Shown piece by piece: positions 7,757 to 14,049 of a stretch of DNA of 15,868 nt. Position 1 is the stretch's first letter; every line of letters begins with the position of its first letter. Below the pieces are notes generated by a model that saw nothing but the letters and a program-made list of their open reading frames with translations, did not search any database and had not been told where the DNA came from. The stretch spans positions 1 to 15,868 of the forward strand of contig CAZGFD010000044.1 in the NCBI GenBank assembly GCA_964525045.1, written 5' to 3'. The position numbers were made by a program, and so were the translations under genes. Origin of the DNA: G020348185 sp964525045 (GTDB taxonomy: Bacteria > Nitrospirota > Nitrospiria > Nitrospirales > UBA8639).

Positions 7757-9457
7757 ATGCCGACAATTTCTATCTTCCACCAGGATTTTGAACAACTTCT
7801 CGGGCAAACGGCTTCCGTCGATCAGATCGAGTCTTGGCTCTCTCTCGTGAAAGGGGAGTTGAAAGATCATACGCCGGCAACGGGCGAATTACGGATTGAA
7901 CTCCAAGACAGCAACCGGCCGGATACCTGGTGCGTCGAAGGCATTGCTCGACAAATTCGGACCAGCCTGGCCGGCAAACCCCTTTCGTACCCTTTGTTTT
8001 CGGGAAAAGGACGTACCAAGCGCCGCCTGCTTGTTCTTCCGGGGATCGAAAAGCTCAGACCATTTGTAGCGGCCTGTGCGGCCATCGGACACGAAATGAC
8101 CGAGGATGGCTTGGCCCAGTTGATTCAAACGCAAGAAAAATTATCGGACATCTTTGGCCGAAAACGCCAAACGGTCTCCATCGGCGTCTACCGGTTGTCC
8201 TCTATTGCGTTTCCCATCACCTATGGGTTGGTAAAGTCTGGGGAAACCCGATTCACCCCACTTGGATTTTCCGAAAAAATGACCCCTCGGGAAATCCTCA
8301 CTGTTCATCCTAAGGGTTTGGAATACGGTTCGATACTGGCTGGTTCCGACCACGTACCGTTATTGTGGGACAAAGAAGGCCAAGTGCTGTCTTTTCCTCC
8401 CATCATCAACAGTCGGGAAATCGGTGAGGTCCGTGTTGGCGACAAAGAGTTATTGGTGGAGGTGACCGGCACGGATCTTCACATGGTCCTTTTGACACTC
8501 AATATTCTGGCGGTGAACCTGGCCGATCGGGGGGCATCGATCGAACCGATTGAGGTTTCCTACCCCAACGCCACCGAGTTTGGAAAAACCTTAAAAACCC
8601 CGATTGATTTTTCCCAACCGCAACGTATTTCACCCAAAGCGATCGAACAGGCCTTGGGGACCCCTCTAAGCACGAAAACCCTTCAACACACGTTGACGGC
8701 CTATGGGTACACCGTCAAATCAACCTGGAATTCCCTATCTGTGAAGTTGCCGGCTTATCGAAACGACCTGATGCATGTGGTGGACGTTGCGGAGGATGTG
8801 GCCATCAGTCGAGGGTATGACGCCTTCAGTCCAATCATGCCCGCCGCCTTTACGGTCGGAACCGTGGCTCCGATTGCCCAGGTTTCCGACCAGATTCGGG
8901 ATTTACTGATTGGGTTCGGGTTTCAAGAAATATTTTCCAATATCCTGGCATCCCGCCAAGAACTCATTGATCATATGAACCTCGCGGGAACCGATTACGG
9001 GTACGTGGTCGAAGTCGACAATGCGATGTCGCTCAACTATTCCTGTCTTCGTCCTTCCATTCTCCCTTCGTTACTCCGGGTGGAGGCCACATCCCCTCGG
9101 GCCTTTTACCCTCATTATGTGTTCGAAATTGGAGAAGTCGTGATTCCCGACATGGGAGTTGAGCTGGGATCCCGCACCGTGACCAATGTGGCGGCCATCA
9201 TCGCCTACCCCGGTTCCAGCTTTTCAGAAATGCATTCCTATTTGGACTTGCTGATGTATTACTTGACTTGGGACTATCGTCTGGAACCCACCAACCACCG
9301 TACCTATTTAGACGGACGGGTAGGGAGAATTCTTCGTGGAGACACACCGGCAGGATTTATCGGCGAATTGCATCCTGAAGTCCTCGAAGCCTGGCAGATT
9401 ACGATGCCCATCGCCGCATTCGAGTTTCAGGTGAGTGGAGGGAATAGTCCGGCTTAG
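7757..9457 (+). CDS. pheT: Phenylalanyl-tRNA synthetase beta subunit, archaeal/eukaryotic type
   Basis: At 566 residues this matches the archaeal-type beta subunit and is about 230 residues shorter than bacterial PheT. It lacks the N-terminal EMAP-II-like tRNA-binding domain and the C-terminal ferredoxin-fold anticodon-binding domain of the bacterial form. Diagnostic segments are IELQDSNRPDTWCVEGIARQ in the B1-type domain (archaeal counterpart DRPDLYSVEGLAR), the B5-like region near 290-350 (YGYTVKS, LPAYRNDLMHVVDVAEDVA), FQEIFSNILASR, YVFEIGEVV, and terminal FIGELHPEVLEAWQI and IAAFEFQVS. The 3' end collides with rplT: the TAG stop (9455-9457) overlaps the rplT TAA (9454-9456 on the opposite strand), leaving no space for a terminator between the two. 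Confidence 0.95.
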   Translation: MPTISIFHQDFEQLLGQTASVDQIESWLSLVKGELKDHTPATGELRIELQDSNRPDTWCVEGIARQIRTSLAGKPLSYPLFSGKGRTKRRLLVLPGIEKLRPFVAACAAIGHEMTEDGLAQLIQTQEKLSDIFGRKRQTVSIGVYRLSSIAFPITYGLVKSGETRFTPLGFSEKMTPREILTVHPKGLEYGSILAGSDHVPLLWDKEGQVLSFPPIINSREIGEVRVGDKELLVEVTGTDLHMVLLTLNILAVNLADRGASIEPIEVSYPNATEFGKTLKTPIDFSQPQRISPKAIEQALGTPLSTKTLQHTLTAYGYTVKSTWNSLSVKLPAYRNDLMHVVDVAEDVAISRGYDAFSPIMPAAFTVGTVAPIAQVSDQIRDLLIGFGFQEIFSNILASRQELIDHMNLAGTDYGYVVEVDNAMSLNYSCLRPSILPSLLRVEATSPRAFYPHYVFEIGEVVIPDMGVELGSRTVTNVAAIIAYPGSSFSEMHSYLDLLMYYLTWDYRLEPTNHRTYLDGRVGRILRGDTPAGFIGELHPEVLEAWQITMPIAAFEFQVSGGNSPA

Positions 9458-9819
9458 GCAGGTGTTCCTTGTTGCTCTTGCACCGTCTTCACAAGATTGG
9501 AAAACCCTTCCGGGTCATGAATGGCCATTTCAGACAACATTTTCCGGTTCAAGCCGACATTCGCTTTGTTCAGGGCATTGATAAACCGGCTATAGGTGAG
9601 GCCCTGGGCCCGGAGCGCCGCACTGATTCGGGTAATCCACAGACGTCTGAAATCTCTTTTTCTGTGCCGCCGACCAATGTAGGCGTACTGTTGCCCTTTA
9701 TCGACTGACTCCGTGGCGGTCCGAAACAAGCGGCTTCGCCCTCCGTACTGTCCTTTCGCCAACTTCAGCCGCTTCTTCCTTCTTTGACGGGTCTGTGGAC
9801 CCCCTTTTACGCGTGGCAT
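9454..9819 (-). CDS. rplT: Ribosomal protein L20
   Basis: L20 binds 23S rRNA and is essential for early assembly of the large subunit; in E. coli it also represses its own operon. The 121-residue protein starts MPRVKGGPQTRQRRKKRLK and contains GQYGGRSRLFRTATESV, YAYIGRRHRKRDFRRLWI and LTYSRFINALNKANV, all standard. It is the last gene of thrS-infC-rpmI-rplT. In E. coli and many bacteria pheS-pheT follow in the same direction; here the neighbour is an archaeal-type pheT running toward it, with overlapping stop codons. A purine-rich stretch (AGAAAGAGAG) precedes the start. Confidence 0.97.
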   Translation of the reverse strand: MPRVKGGPQTRQRRKKRLKLAKGQYGGRSRLFRTATESVDKGQQYAYIGRRHRKRDFRRLWITRISAALRAQGLTYSRFINALNKANVGLNRKMLSEMAIHDPEGFSNLVKTVQEQQGTPA

Positions 9820-9849
9820 ATTTTTCTCTCTTTCTGTCCTGTTAGGGGA

Positions 9850-10053
9850 TTACTTATATGGCAATATTCGATCAAGGGAATACGTGTCCTCGGCTCTCAC
9901 GATAGCCGGACCCGACAAACGTTGTTTCTGCCTTGGAGGCTTGCTGGTCAGGATATGACGCATTTTAGCTTTGCGGCGCACCCATTTTCCTGTCCCAGTC
10001 CGTTTGAATCGTTTACTGGCACCGGAATGATTTTTTAATTTTTGCCTTGCCAT
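9850..10053 (-). CDS. rpmI: Ribosomal protein L35
   Basis: The 67-residue basic protein begins MARQKLKNHSGASKRFKRTG, close to the universal L35 opening, and continues GKWVRRKAKMRHILTSK. The start codon has GAGGAA four bases upstream. It lies 30 bp before rplT and 83 bp after infC, the usual order. The C-terminal IVRAEDTYSLDRILPYK is a normal L35 ending. Confidence 0.96.
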   Translation of the reverse strand: MARQKLKNHSGASKRFKRTGTGKWVRRKAKMRHILTSKPPRQKQRLSGPAIVRAEDTYSLDRILPYK

Positions 10054-10094
10054 CTATTCCTCACTTGTTCAAAAAATCTGGTTTTTATATGAGA

Positions 10095-10115
10095 TCTGAA
10101 ATTTGAGATTTGAAA
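10095..10115 (-). repeat. Degenerate heptad repeat in the infC-rpmI gap
   Basis: Three consecutive 7-base units TCTGAAA, TTTGAGA and TTTGAAA match the YYGAAAY pattern seen at 1734-1823 and 4094-4121, in a more AT-rich version. The array lies in the 83-bp spacer inside an otherwise tightly packed ribosomal operon, so it is transcribed. Orientation relative to the family is written on the + strand. Confidence 0.5.
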
Positions 10116-10136
10116 TCGATCGGAGATCAGTCCCGT

Positions 10137-10658
10137 TCATGTTTTCGGGGCCACGACCATACTCAAGTTCCGACCTTCCATCCGAGGCGACGTTTCCAAA
10201 GTTCCATGACCTTGTAATTCTTCAATCACCTTTTTTATGGCCGCCCACCCTAATTCCTGGTTGGCCATTTCCCGCCCTCGAAACATGACTGTCACCTTAG
10301 TCTTGTTCCCTTCTTCCAGGAACCCTCGAATTTGCCGGACTTTCGTTTCGAGGTCATGTTTATCGGTTCGAGGCCGAAATTTGATCTCTTTGACCTGAGT
10401 CGATTTCTGGTGTTGCCGGCTTCGGTGTTCCTTCTTACTTTGTTCATACTTGAACTTCCCATAATCCATGATCCGACAGACCGGCGGCTCTGCGTTCGGA
10501 GCCACTTCTACCACATCATATCCCTGTTCCATGGCTTGCCGAATCGCCTCTGATGTTTTGAGCACTCCAATCTGCTCTCCCTCAGGGCCTATAACTCGAA
10601 CTTCAGGAACCCGGATCTGCTGATTAATGCGTTGTTTGGTGACAGTCGGTCGGCTCAT
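10137..10658 (-). CDS. infC: Translation initiation factor IF-3
   Basis: IF-3 binds the 30S subunit and polices start-codon selection. The 173-residue protein shows RINQQIRVPEVRVIGPEGEQ at the N-terminus, VVEVAPNAEPPVCRIMDYGK before the linker helix, and the C-terminal domain with KEIKFRPRTDKHDLETKVRQ and KVTVMFRGREM. The start is ATG overlapping the thrS TGA by four bases (10655-10658). This differs from E. coli, where infC uses AUU for autoregulation; translation here is more likely coupled to thrS. No strong Shine-Dalgarno precedes it. Confidence 0.96.
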   Translation of the reverse strand: MSRPTVTKQRINQQIRVPEVRVIGPEGEQIGVLKTSEAIRQAMEQGYDVVEVAPNAEPPVCRIMDYGKFKYEQSKKEHRSRQHQKSTQVKEIKFRPRTDKHDLETKVRQIRGFLEEGNKTKVTVMFRGREMANQELGWAAIKKVIEELQGHGTLETSPRMEGRNLSMVVAPKT

Positions 10659-12625
10659 TCCAAATGAAAGGAACCTTCGGGCACCATAGGTGGGTCATCG
10701 TGTCGAATCAGTTTCACAACCTCCGTGACGGACATCTCGCCTAAGCTTTTCCCATTTCGCTTTCGAACTGAAACGGAATTGGCCTGCGCTTCACGCTCAC
10801 CAACGACCAGCATGTAAGGCACTTTGGTCTTCTCAGACTCACGGATTTTAAGCCCTATTTTCTCATTTCGCAAGTCTGACTCGGCTCGGCACCCGGCTTG
10901 AACCAGTTGATCAACCACGGAAATCCCGTAATCGCGTAGTTTTTCAGAAATGGGAAGAACACGCGCTTGAACGGGAGCGAGCCAGGTTGGGAAGGCCCCC
11001 GCAAAATGTTCAACGAGAATACCGAAAAACCGTTCAATCGATCCCATCAAGGCTCGGTGGATCATAATGGGTTGATGCGTTTTCCCATCCTCACCAATAT
11101 AGGTGAGCCCAAATCGCTCAGGATTATTAAAATCAATTTGCACCGTGGAGCATTGCCACGAGCGCCCTAGGGCATCACGGATTTTCACGTCGATCTTCGG
11201 TCCATAAAACACGCCTTCGCCGGGATCCAGGCGATAATCGAACTTCCCGGCCTTCAAAGCCGATTCCAAGGCCAATGTCGCCTGATCCCATTGTTCCAGC
11301 GATCCCACGGCTTTTTCAGGGCGGGTTGACAGGAACATCTCAAAATCGGTGAAGTCGAAGGTTCGAAGCATCATGGTGGTAAACTCCAAGACCCGGCTCA
11401 CCTCCGTGGCCAATTGATCGGGCCGGCAAAACAAATGAGCATCATCTTGAGTAAATCCGCGAACCCTCATCAATCCGTGCAGCACGCCAGACCGTTCGTA
11501 TCGATAGACCGTTCCCAATTCTCCATAGCGAATAGGTAAATCCCGGTAGCTCCGCAGGTGTGACTTATACACCATGATGTGGAAGGGGCAATTCATCGGT
11601 TTAAGTTGGTATTCGCTGGATTCCACGGTCATGGGGGCAAACATGTTTTCGCGGTAGAAATCAACATGTCCACTGGTCTTCCATAAATCCAGACGGGCCA
11701 CATGGGGGGAATAGACGAGCTCATAGCCGTTTTTAATGTGTTGTTCACGCCAGAAGTTCTCAATGAGTAGCCGGACCAAGGCTCCCTTGGGATGCCAGAG
11801 AATCAACCCCGGACCGGTTTCATCCTGAATACTAAATAAATCAAGCTCTTTCCCCAATTTTCGGTGGTCCCGACGTTTGATCTCCTCCAATTTGGTCAAA
11901 TGGTGATCAAGGGACTTTTGAGAAGGAAAGGAGGTCCCATAAATTCGCTGAAGCATCGGGTTTCGTTCATCACCCCGCCAATACGCGCCGGCACTGGAGA
12001 GCAGCTTTAAGGCATGGATCTGACCCGTCGACCCCACATGGGGCCCTCGGCACAGATCAATGAAATCCCCTTGCTGATACATCGAAACGATTTGGTCTTC
12101 GAATCCTTCAATCAATTCGACCTTATACGCCTCGCCCTTATCCTTGAAGAGTTGCAGGGCTTCTTCCTTCGACATCTCTAAGCGCTTGATTCGGAAATCA
12201 GATTGGATTATTTCATGCGCCCGCTTCTCGATTTTTTCAAGATCTTCGGGGGTAAAGGGCCGTTCAAAAGCGAAATCGTAAAAAAATCCTTCCTCAATCG
12301 CCGGACCAATAGTCAGATTCACGGTTGGAAAGCAGTCTTTGACTGCCTGGGCCATAATATGGGTACTACTGTGCCGGTAAATTTCTTTCCCTTCCTCAGA
12401 GTCGAACGTCACGGGTTCCAAGGAGCCATCCTGTTGTAAGGGGGAATCCAAATCTCTTGGGGTGCCATCCATTTTGACGGCAAACACCTCTGGAGGGATG
12501 TTCCCCATGACCTGAGTCAGGGCCTCACGAGCGGTCATCCCTTCAGGAAAATCATGGCTCGCCCCGTCAGGAAATGAAATCTGAACCGCTTTTTGGGTCA
12601 ATTGTGCTTGAGGTGAACTCTCCAC
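10655..12625 (-). CDS. thrS: Threonyl-tRNA synthetase
   Basis: ThrRS charges tRNA-Thr and hydrolyses Ser-tRNA-Thr. The 656-residue protein has all four domains: an N-terminal TGS domain (VQISFPDGASHDFPEGMTAR, about 14-33), the editing domain with HSSTH (His85, His89) and LCRGPHVGSTGQ, the class II core with MNCPFHIMVY, YRYERSGVLHGLMRVRGFTQ and MIHRALMGSIERF, and a C-terminal anticodon-binding domain. Cys346 and His397 align with zinc ligands Cys334 and His385 of E. coli at a constant offset of 12, and the third ligand is the His of MIHRA. The start is GTG with a weak Shine-Dalgarno. A 7-codon mini-ORF in the same frame ends 15 bases upstream. It heads thrS-infC-rpmI-rplT and lies only 76 bp after tRNA-Val. 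Confidence 0.96.
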   Translation of the reverse strand: MESSPQAQLTQKAVQISFPDGASHDFPEGMTAREALTQVMGNIPPEVFAVKMDGTPRDLDSPLQQDGSLEPVTFDSEEGKEIYRHSSTHIMAQAVKDCFPTVNLTIGPAIEEGFFYDFAFERPFTPEDLEKIEKRAHEIIQSDFRIKRLEMSKEEALQLFKDKGEAYKVELIEGFEDQIVSMYQQGDFIDLCRGPHVGSTGQIHALKLLSSAGAYWRGDERNPMLQRIYGTSFPSQKSLDHHLTKLEEIKRRDHRKLGKELDLFSIQDETGPGLILWHPKGALVRLLIENFWREQHIKNGYELVYSPHVARLDLWKTSGHVDFYRENMFAPMTVESSEYQLKPMNCPFHIMVYKSHLRSYRDLPIRYGELGTVYRYERSGVLHGLMRVRGFTQDDAHLFCRPDQLATEVSRVLEFTTMMLRTFDFTDFEMFLSTRPEKAVGSLEQWDQATLALESALKAGKFDYRLDPGEGVFYGPKIDVKIRDALGRSWQCSTVQIDFNNPERFGLTYIGEDGKTHQPIMIHRALMGSIERFFGILVEHFAGAFPTWLAPVQARVLPISEKLRDYGISVVDQLVQAGCRAESDLRNEKIGLKIRESEKTKVPYMLVVGEREAQANSVSVRKRNGKSLGEMSVTEVVKLIRHDDPPMVPEGSFHLE

Positions 12626-12640
12626 GATGACAACCGTTTC

Positions 12641-12664
12641 TCAAAAAAACACAAGAAAAGGCAT
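12641..12664 (-). CDS. Possible 7-residue leader peptide ahead of thrS
   Basis: A mini-ORF encodes MPFLVFF and then TGA. It has an excellent Shine-Dalgarno, GAGGAGG, with the AGGAGG core five bases before the ATG. This is stronger than that of any other gene in the window. It is in frame with the thrS GTG and stops 15 bases before it, so terminating ribosomes could reinitiate at thrS. Three of seven codons are Phe, but these overlap the T-run of a terminator-like hairpin, so the Phe content may be a by-product. It could also be a relic of a longer thrS N-terminus cut by the TGA. Confidence 0.4.
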   Translation of the reverse strand: MPFLVFF

Positions 12665-12688
12665 CACACCCTCCTCGGCGTCGATGCC
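12643..12688 (-). terminator. Attenuator-like hairpin and U-run between tRNA-Val and thrS
   Basis: On the - strand GGCATC (12688-12683) pairs with GATGCC (12665-12660), extendable inward by a G-U pair and AC/GT with one bulge, and is followed directly by TTTTCTTGTG and seven Ts. This is the layout of an intrinsic terminator placed 15 bases before the tRNA-free thrS coding sequence begins. The loop contains the GAGGAGG Shine-Dalgarno, and the right arm contains the ATG of the mini-ORF, so ribosome binding and hairpin formation would exclude each other. It may trim or terminate tRNA transcripts, attenuate thrS, or both. Confidence 0.5.
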
Positions 12689-12701
12689 TCGATGGAAAAA
12701 A

Positions 12702-12776
12702 TGGTAGGCGCGGGCGGTATTGAACCGCCGACCTCTACCGTGTCAAGGTAGCGCTCTCCCCCTGAGCTACGCGCCT
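12702..12776 (-). tRNA. tRNA-Val (anticodon GAC)
   Basis: The full cloverleaf is present in 75 bases with encoded CCA. The acceptor AGGCGCG pairs perfectly with CGCGCCT, followed by discriminator A and CCA. The D-stem is GCTC/GAGC, the anticodon stem CTACC/GGTAG with loop TTGACAC, and the T-stem GGCGG/CCGCC with loop TTCAATA. Anticodon GAC reads GUC/GUU valine codons. A six-T run follows the CCA immediately. No partial copy of its 3' end appears elsewhere in the window, so there is no visible sign of integration at this tRNA. Confidence 0.97.
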
Positions 12777-12794
12777 CCTGTATGTTTCTGATTA

Positions 12795-12823
12795 ATGCTA
12801 GTTGAGCCTACAGGGGAAGTCAA
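12795..12823 (-). promoter_or_regulatory. Sigma-70-type promoter for tRNA-Val (and probably thrS operon)
   Basis: On the - strand a -35 box TTGACT (12823-12818, five of six consensus bases) and a -10 box TAGCAT (12800-12795, four of six) are separated by exactly 17 bp. Initiation would fall near 12788, about a dozen bases before the mature tRNA 5' end. With only 76 bp between tRNA and thrS, this is the most obvious promoter for the whole tRNA-thrS-infC-rpmI-rplT transcript. Confidence 0.65.
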
Positions 12824-12902
12824 GAAGCCTCTGCCGCGAAAAGAAGGGATATGATCATGATTTTCAAGGGTTTTGAGCCAGGCACTCTATTCATGTGGCC
12901 GG

Positions 12903-13490
12903 TTAGGGGGAAGGGTTGGTTTTATACCGATCCACAGAAATTTTAAACTCTCCGATTTTCTTTCGTAGGGTATTACGGTTCATGCCCAACAGCTGGGATG
13001 CCTGAAGTTGATTGCCTTTGGTTTCTTTTAAGGCCAATTCAATGAGTGGCCGTTCCACTGTCCTCATGAGAGTTGGATAAAGATCCCGAGCCGACCCGCG
13101 TTTCATCGCCCGAACAAATCCTGAAAACTTGGCTTCCACATAATCCACGAGATTGGGATCACCATTGGATGGGGCTGGGCTTTCGGCGGGTCGCCCGCCG
13201 TTTTGGTTCATCAGATGATCGAGAGCTTCGACGGATGGTAAGGGCCCTGCCAACAGGAATTTTGTTGAGAGATCAATGCTACCATTCAGCGCGCAAAATT
13301 CTTCCAACTTACATCCGTTGCTTTCAATAATGACGCCATCGTAAGACCGGGAAGCCATCGCCTTCTGCAATTCCGGGAGATTTTTCACGACCGTAATGTT
13401 TTCACGATTGTCGTCATTATTCAGACGGCCAGCCAGCGTCGAATCTCGACTCAAGACAACAATACACACCTGCGAGTGGCGATGAGGCAT
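12903..13490 (-). CDS. Fis-type DNA-binding regulator with degenerate receiver-like N-terminus
   Basis: The 195-residue protein ends in a Fis/NtrC-type helix-turn-helix (about 142-183): VERPLIELALKETKGNQLQA, then SQLLGMNRNTLRKKI. This is the strongest evidence. The N-terminal 90 residues follow a receiver-like alternation (VCIVVLSRD at 8-16, SYDGVIIES at 49-57, STKFLLAG at 75-82). The acidic pocket is missing, and the position of the phosphorylated Asp appears to be Glu56, so phosphorylation is unlikely. A linker rich in Pro, Gly and Asn (about 95-113) joins the halves. There is no AAA+ domain. It is monocistronic, with a strong promoter upstream at 13538-13566 and no obvious Shine-Dalgarno. 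Its targets are unknown. Confidence 0.8.
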   Translation of the reverse strand: MPHRHSQVCIVVLSRDSTLAGRLNNDDNRENITVVKNLPELQKAMASRSYDGVIIESNGCKLEEFCALNGSIDLSTKFLLAGPLPSVEALDHLMNQNGGRPAESPAPSNGDPNLVDYVEAKFSGFVRAMKRGSARDLYPTLMRTVERPLIELALKETKGNQLQASQLLGMNRNTLRKKIGEFKISVDRYKTNPSP

Positions 13491-13537
13491 TCTATAAGCG
13501 ATGTAAAAAAGAAAAAGTGAATGAAGAAAAGAAGGCG

Positions 13538-13566
13538 ATTATCTCGCAGAGTTTTTTCGATGTCAA
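13538..13566 (-). promoter_or_regulatory. Near-consensus sigma-70 promoter of the Fis-type regulator
   Basis: On the - strand the -35 box TTGACA (13566-13561) is a perfect consensus and the -10 box GATAAT (13543-13538) matches five of six, with a 17-bp spacer. Initiation near 13531 gives a leader of about 40 bases before the regulator's ATG. It is the best promoter match I see in the window, suggesting high basal transcription unless repressed. The -35 lies in the arm of a hairpin-forming sequence. Confidence 0.75.
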
Positions 13567-13591
13567 TGAAAATTTTTTGTCATCGTTTTTT
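13558..13591 (+). terminator. Terminator-like hairpin overlapping divergent promoter region
   Basis: CGATG (13558-13562) pairs with CATCG (13581-13585), with further pairing of CAA with TTG and AAAA with TTTT inside, followed by six Ts. It looks like an intrinsic terminator on the + strand, yet no + strand gene ends just before it. The - strand -35 box of the regulator lies within the left arm. It may equally be an operator-like dyad. Function is unassigned. Confidence 0.35.
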
Positions 13592-13614
13592 CAATCAGTT
13601 AGAAAGATAGTTTT

Positions 13615-13896
13615 ATGAACAAAAAAATAAATCTAGCAACAATAGCGTCATTCAGCAAAGAAGCTCTTCAAGGAAAAAAATACAAATCCACCTTGAATCA
13701 AGTTCGCGATGAGAATACCCCTCCTGAAAAATCGGAGTCATCGGACCGCCAAGGCAAACAGGATTCATTATGGAATTTCTTAAAAGAGAAGAAGTTTCAA
13801 TGTCTGGAATTGAACATCTTTTCTTCTACCCCCAATTCTCTTATTAATATTCATGCTTTTAGTTTTCAAAGCCGACATATTGAGGTAGCTGAGTAA
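13615..13896 (+). CDS. Hypothetical small AT-rich ORF
   Basis: A 93-residue frame, MNKKINLATIASFSKEALQG onward, with no recognisable domain. The first half is basic and Ser/Lys-rich. The second half has LWNFLKEKKFQCLELNIF, which could form an amphipathic helix and strand. It is clearly more AT-rich than the operon genes. The Shine-Dalgarno is weak (GAAAG about seven bases before the ATG). A possible promoter TTGTCA (13577-13582), 17 bp, TAGAAA (13600-13605) would start very close to the ATG. It faces away from the Fis-type gene. It may be a real accessory gene or a chance frame; codon content does not settle this. Confidence 0.35.
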   Translation: MNKKINLATIASFSKEALQGKKYKSTLNQVRDENTPPEKSESSDRQGKQDSLWNFLKEKKFQCLELNIFSSTPNSLINIHAFSFQSRHIEVAE

Positions 13897-13972
13897 TATT
13901 TAATTCGCGGCATTGCAACATGGTGTAATGGGACATGAATAGGTACCCTTTGAAACATGATCTTCAGAGGGG

Positions 13973-14006
13973 CCTATTTGCCTGGCAAATAGGTGAAATA
14001 TCACCT
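13973..14006. repeat. Two overlapping perfect palindromes upstream of higBA
   Basis: First palindrome: CCTATTTGCC (13973-13982) and GGCAAATAGG (13984-13993) around a single T. Second: AGGTGA (13991-13996) and TCACCT (14001-14006) around AATA. They share AGG (13991-13993), so as RNA the two hairpins would compete. The second ends at the first base of the higBA -35 box. No T-run follows, so these are more likely protein sites or a small palindromic element than terminators. The rest of the 150-bp gap (13897-13972) shows nothing else I can name. Confidence 0.7.
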
Positions 14007-14034
14007 TGCAATGCGTACTGTTTTACCGTACACT
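14006..14034 (+). promoter_or_regulatory. higBA promoter with dyad operator over the -10 box
   Basis: TTGCAA (14006-14011) and TACACT (14029-14034) are separated by 17 bp, each four of six to consensus. A 21-bp imperfect dyad centred on 14023 (arms GCGTACTGT at 14013-14021 and ACCGTACAC at 14025-14033, symmetric at seven of nine pairs) covers the spacer and -10. HigA antitoxins repress their own promoters by binding such dyads, so this is a good candidate HigA operator. Confidence 0.6.
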
Positions 14035-14049
14035 ATGAAAGACTGATTG

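Noticed and set aside
10967..12439. Open frames on the + strand opposite thrS
   Set aside because: They are short, without family resemblance, and fully explained as shadows of the thrS coding strand.
12641..12664. Phenylalanine-responsive attenuation of pheST by MPFLVFF
   Set aside because: The genes downstream are thrS-infC-rpmI-rplT, pheST is elsewhere and opposite, and the Phe codons coincide with a terminator T-run.
12702..12776. tRNA-Val as an integration (att) site for the accessory region
   Set aside because: No duplicate of the tRNA 3' end and no integrase is visible. The accessory genes lie on the 5' side, beyond the Fis-type gene.
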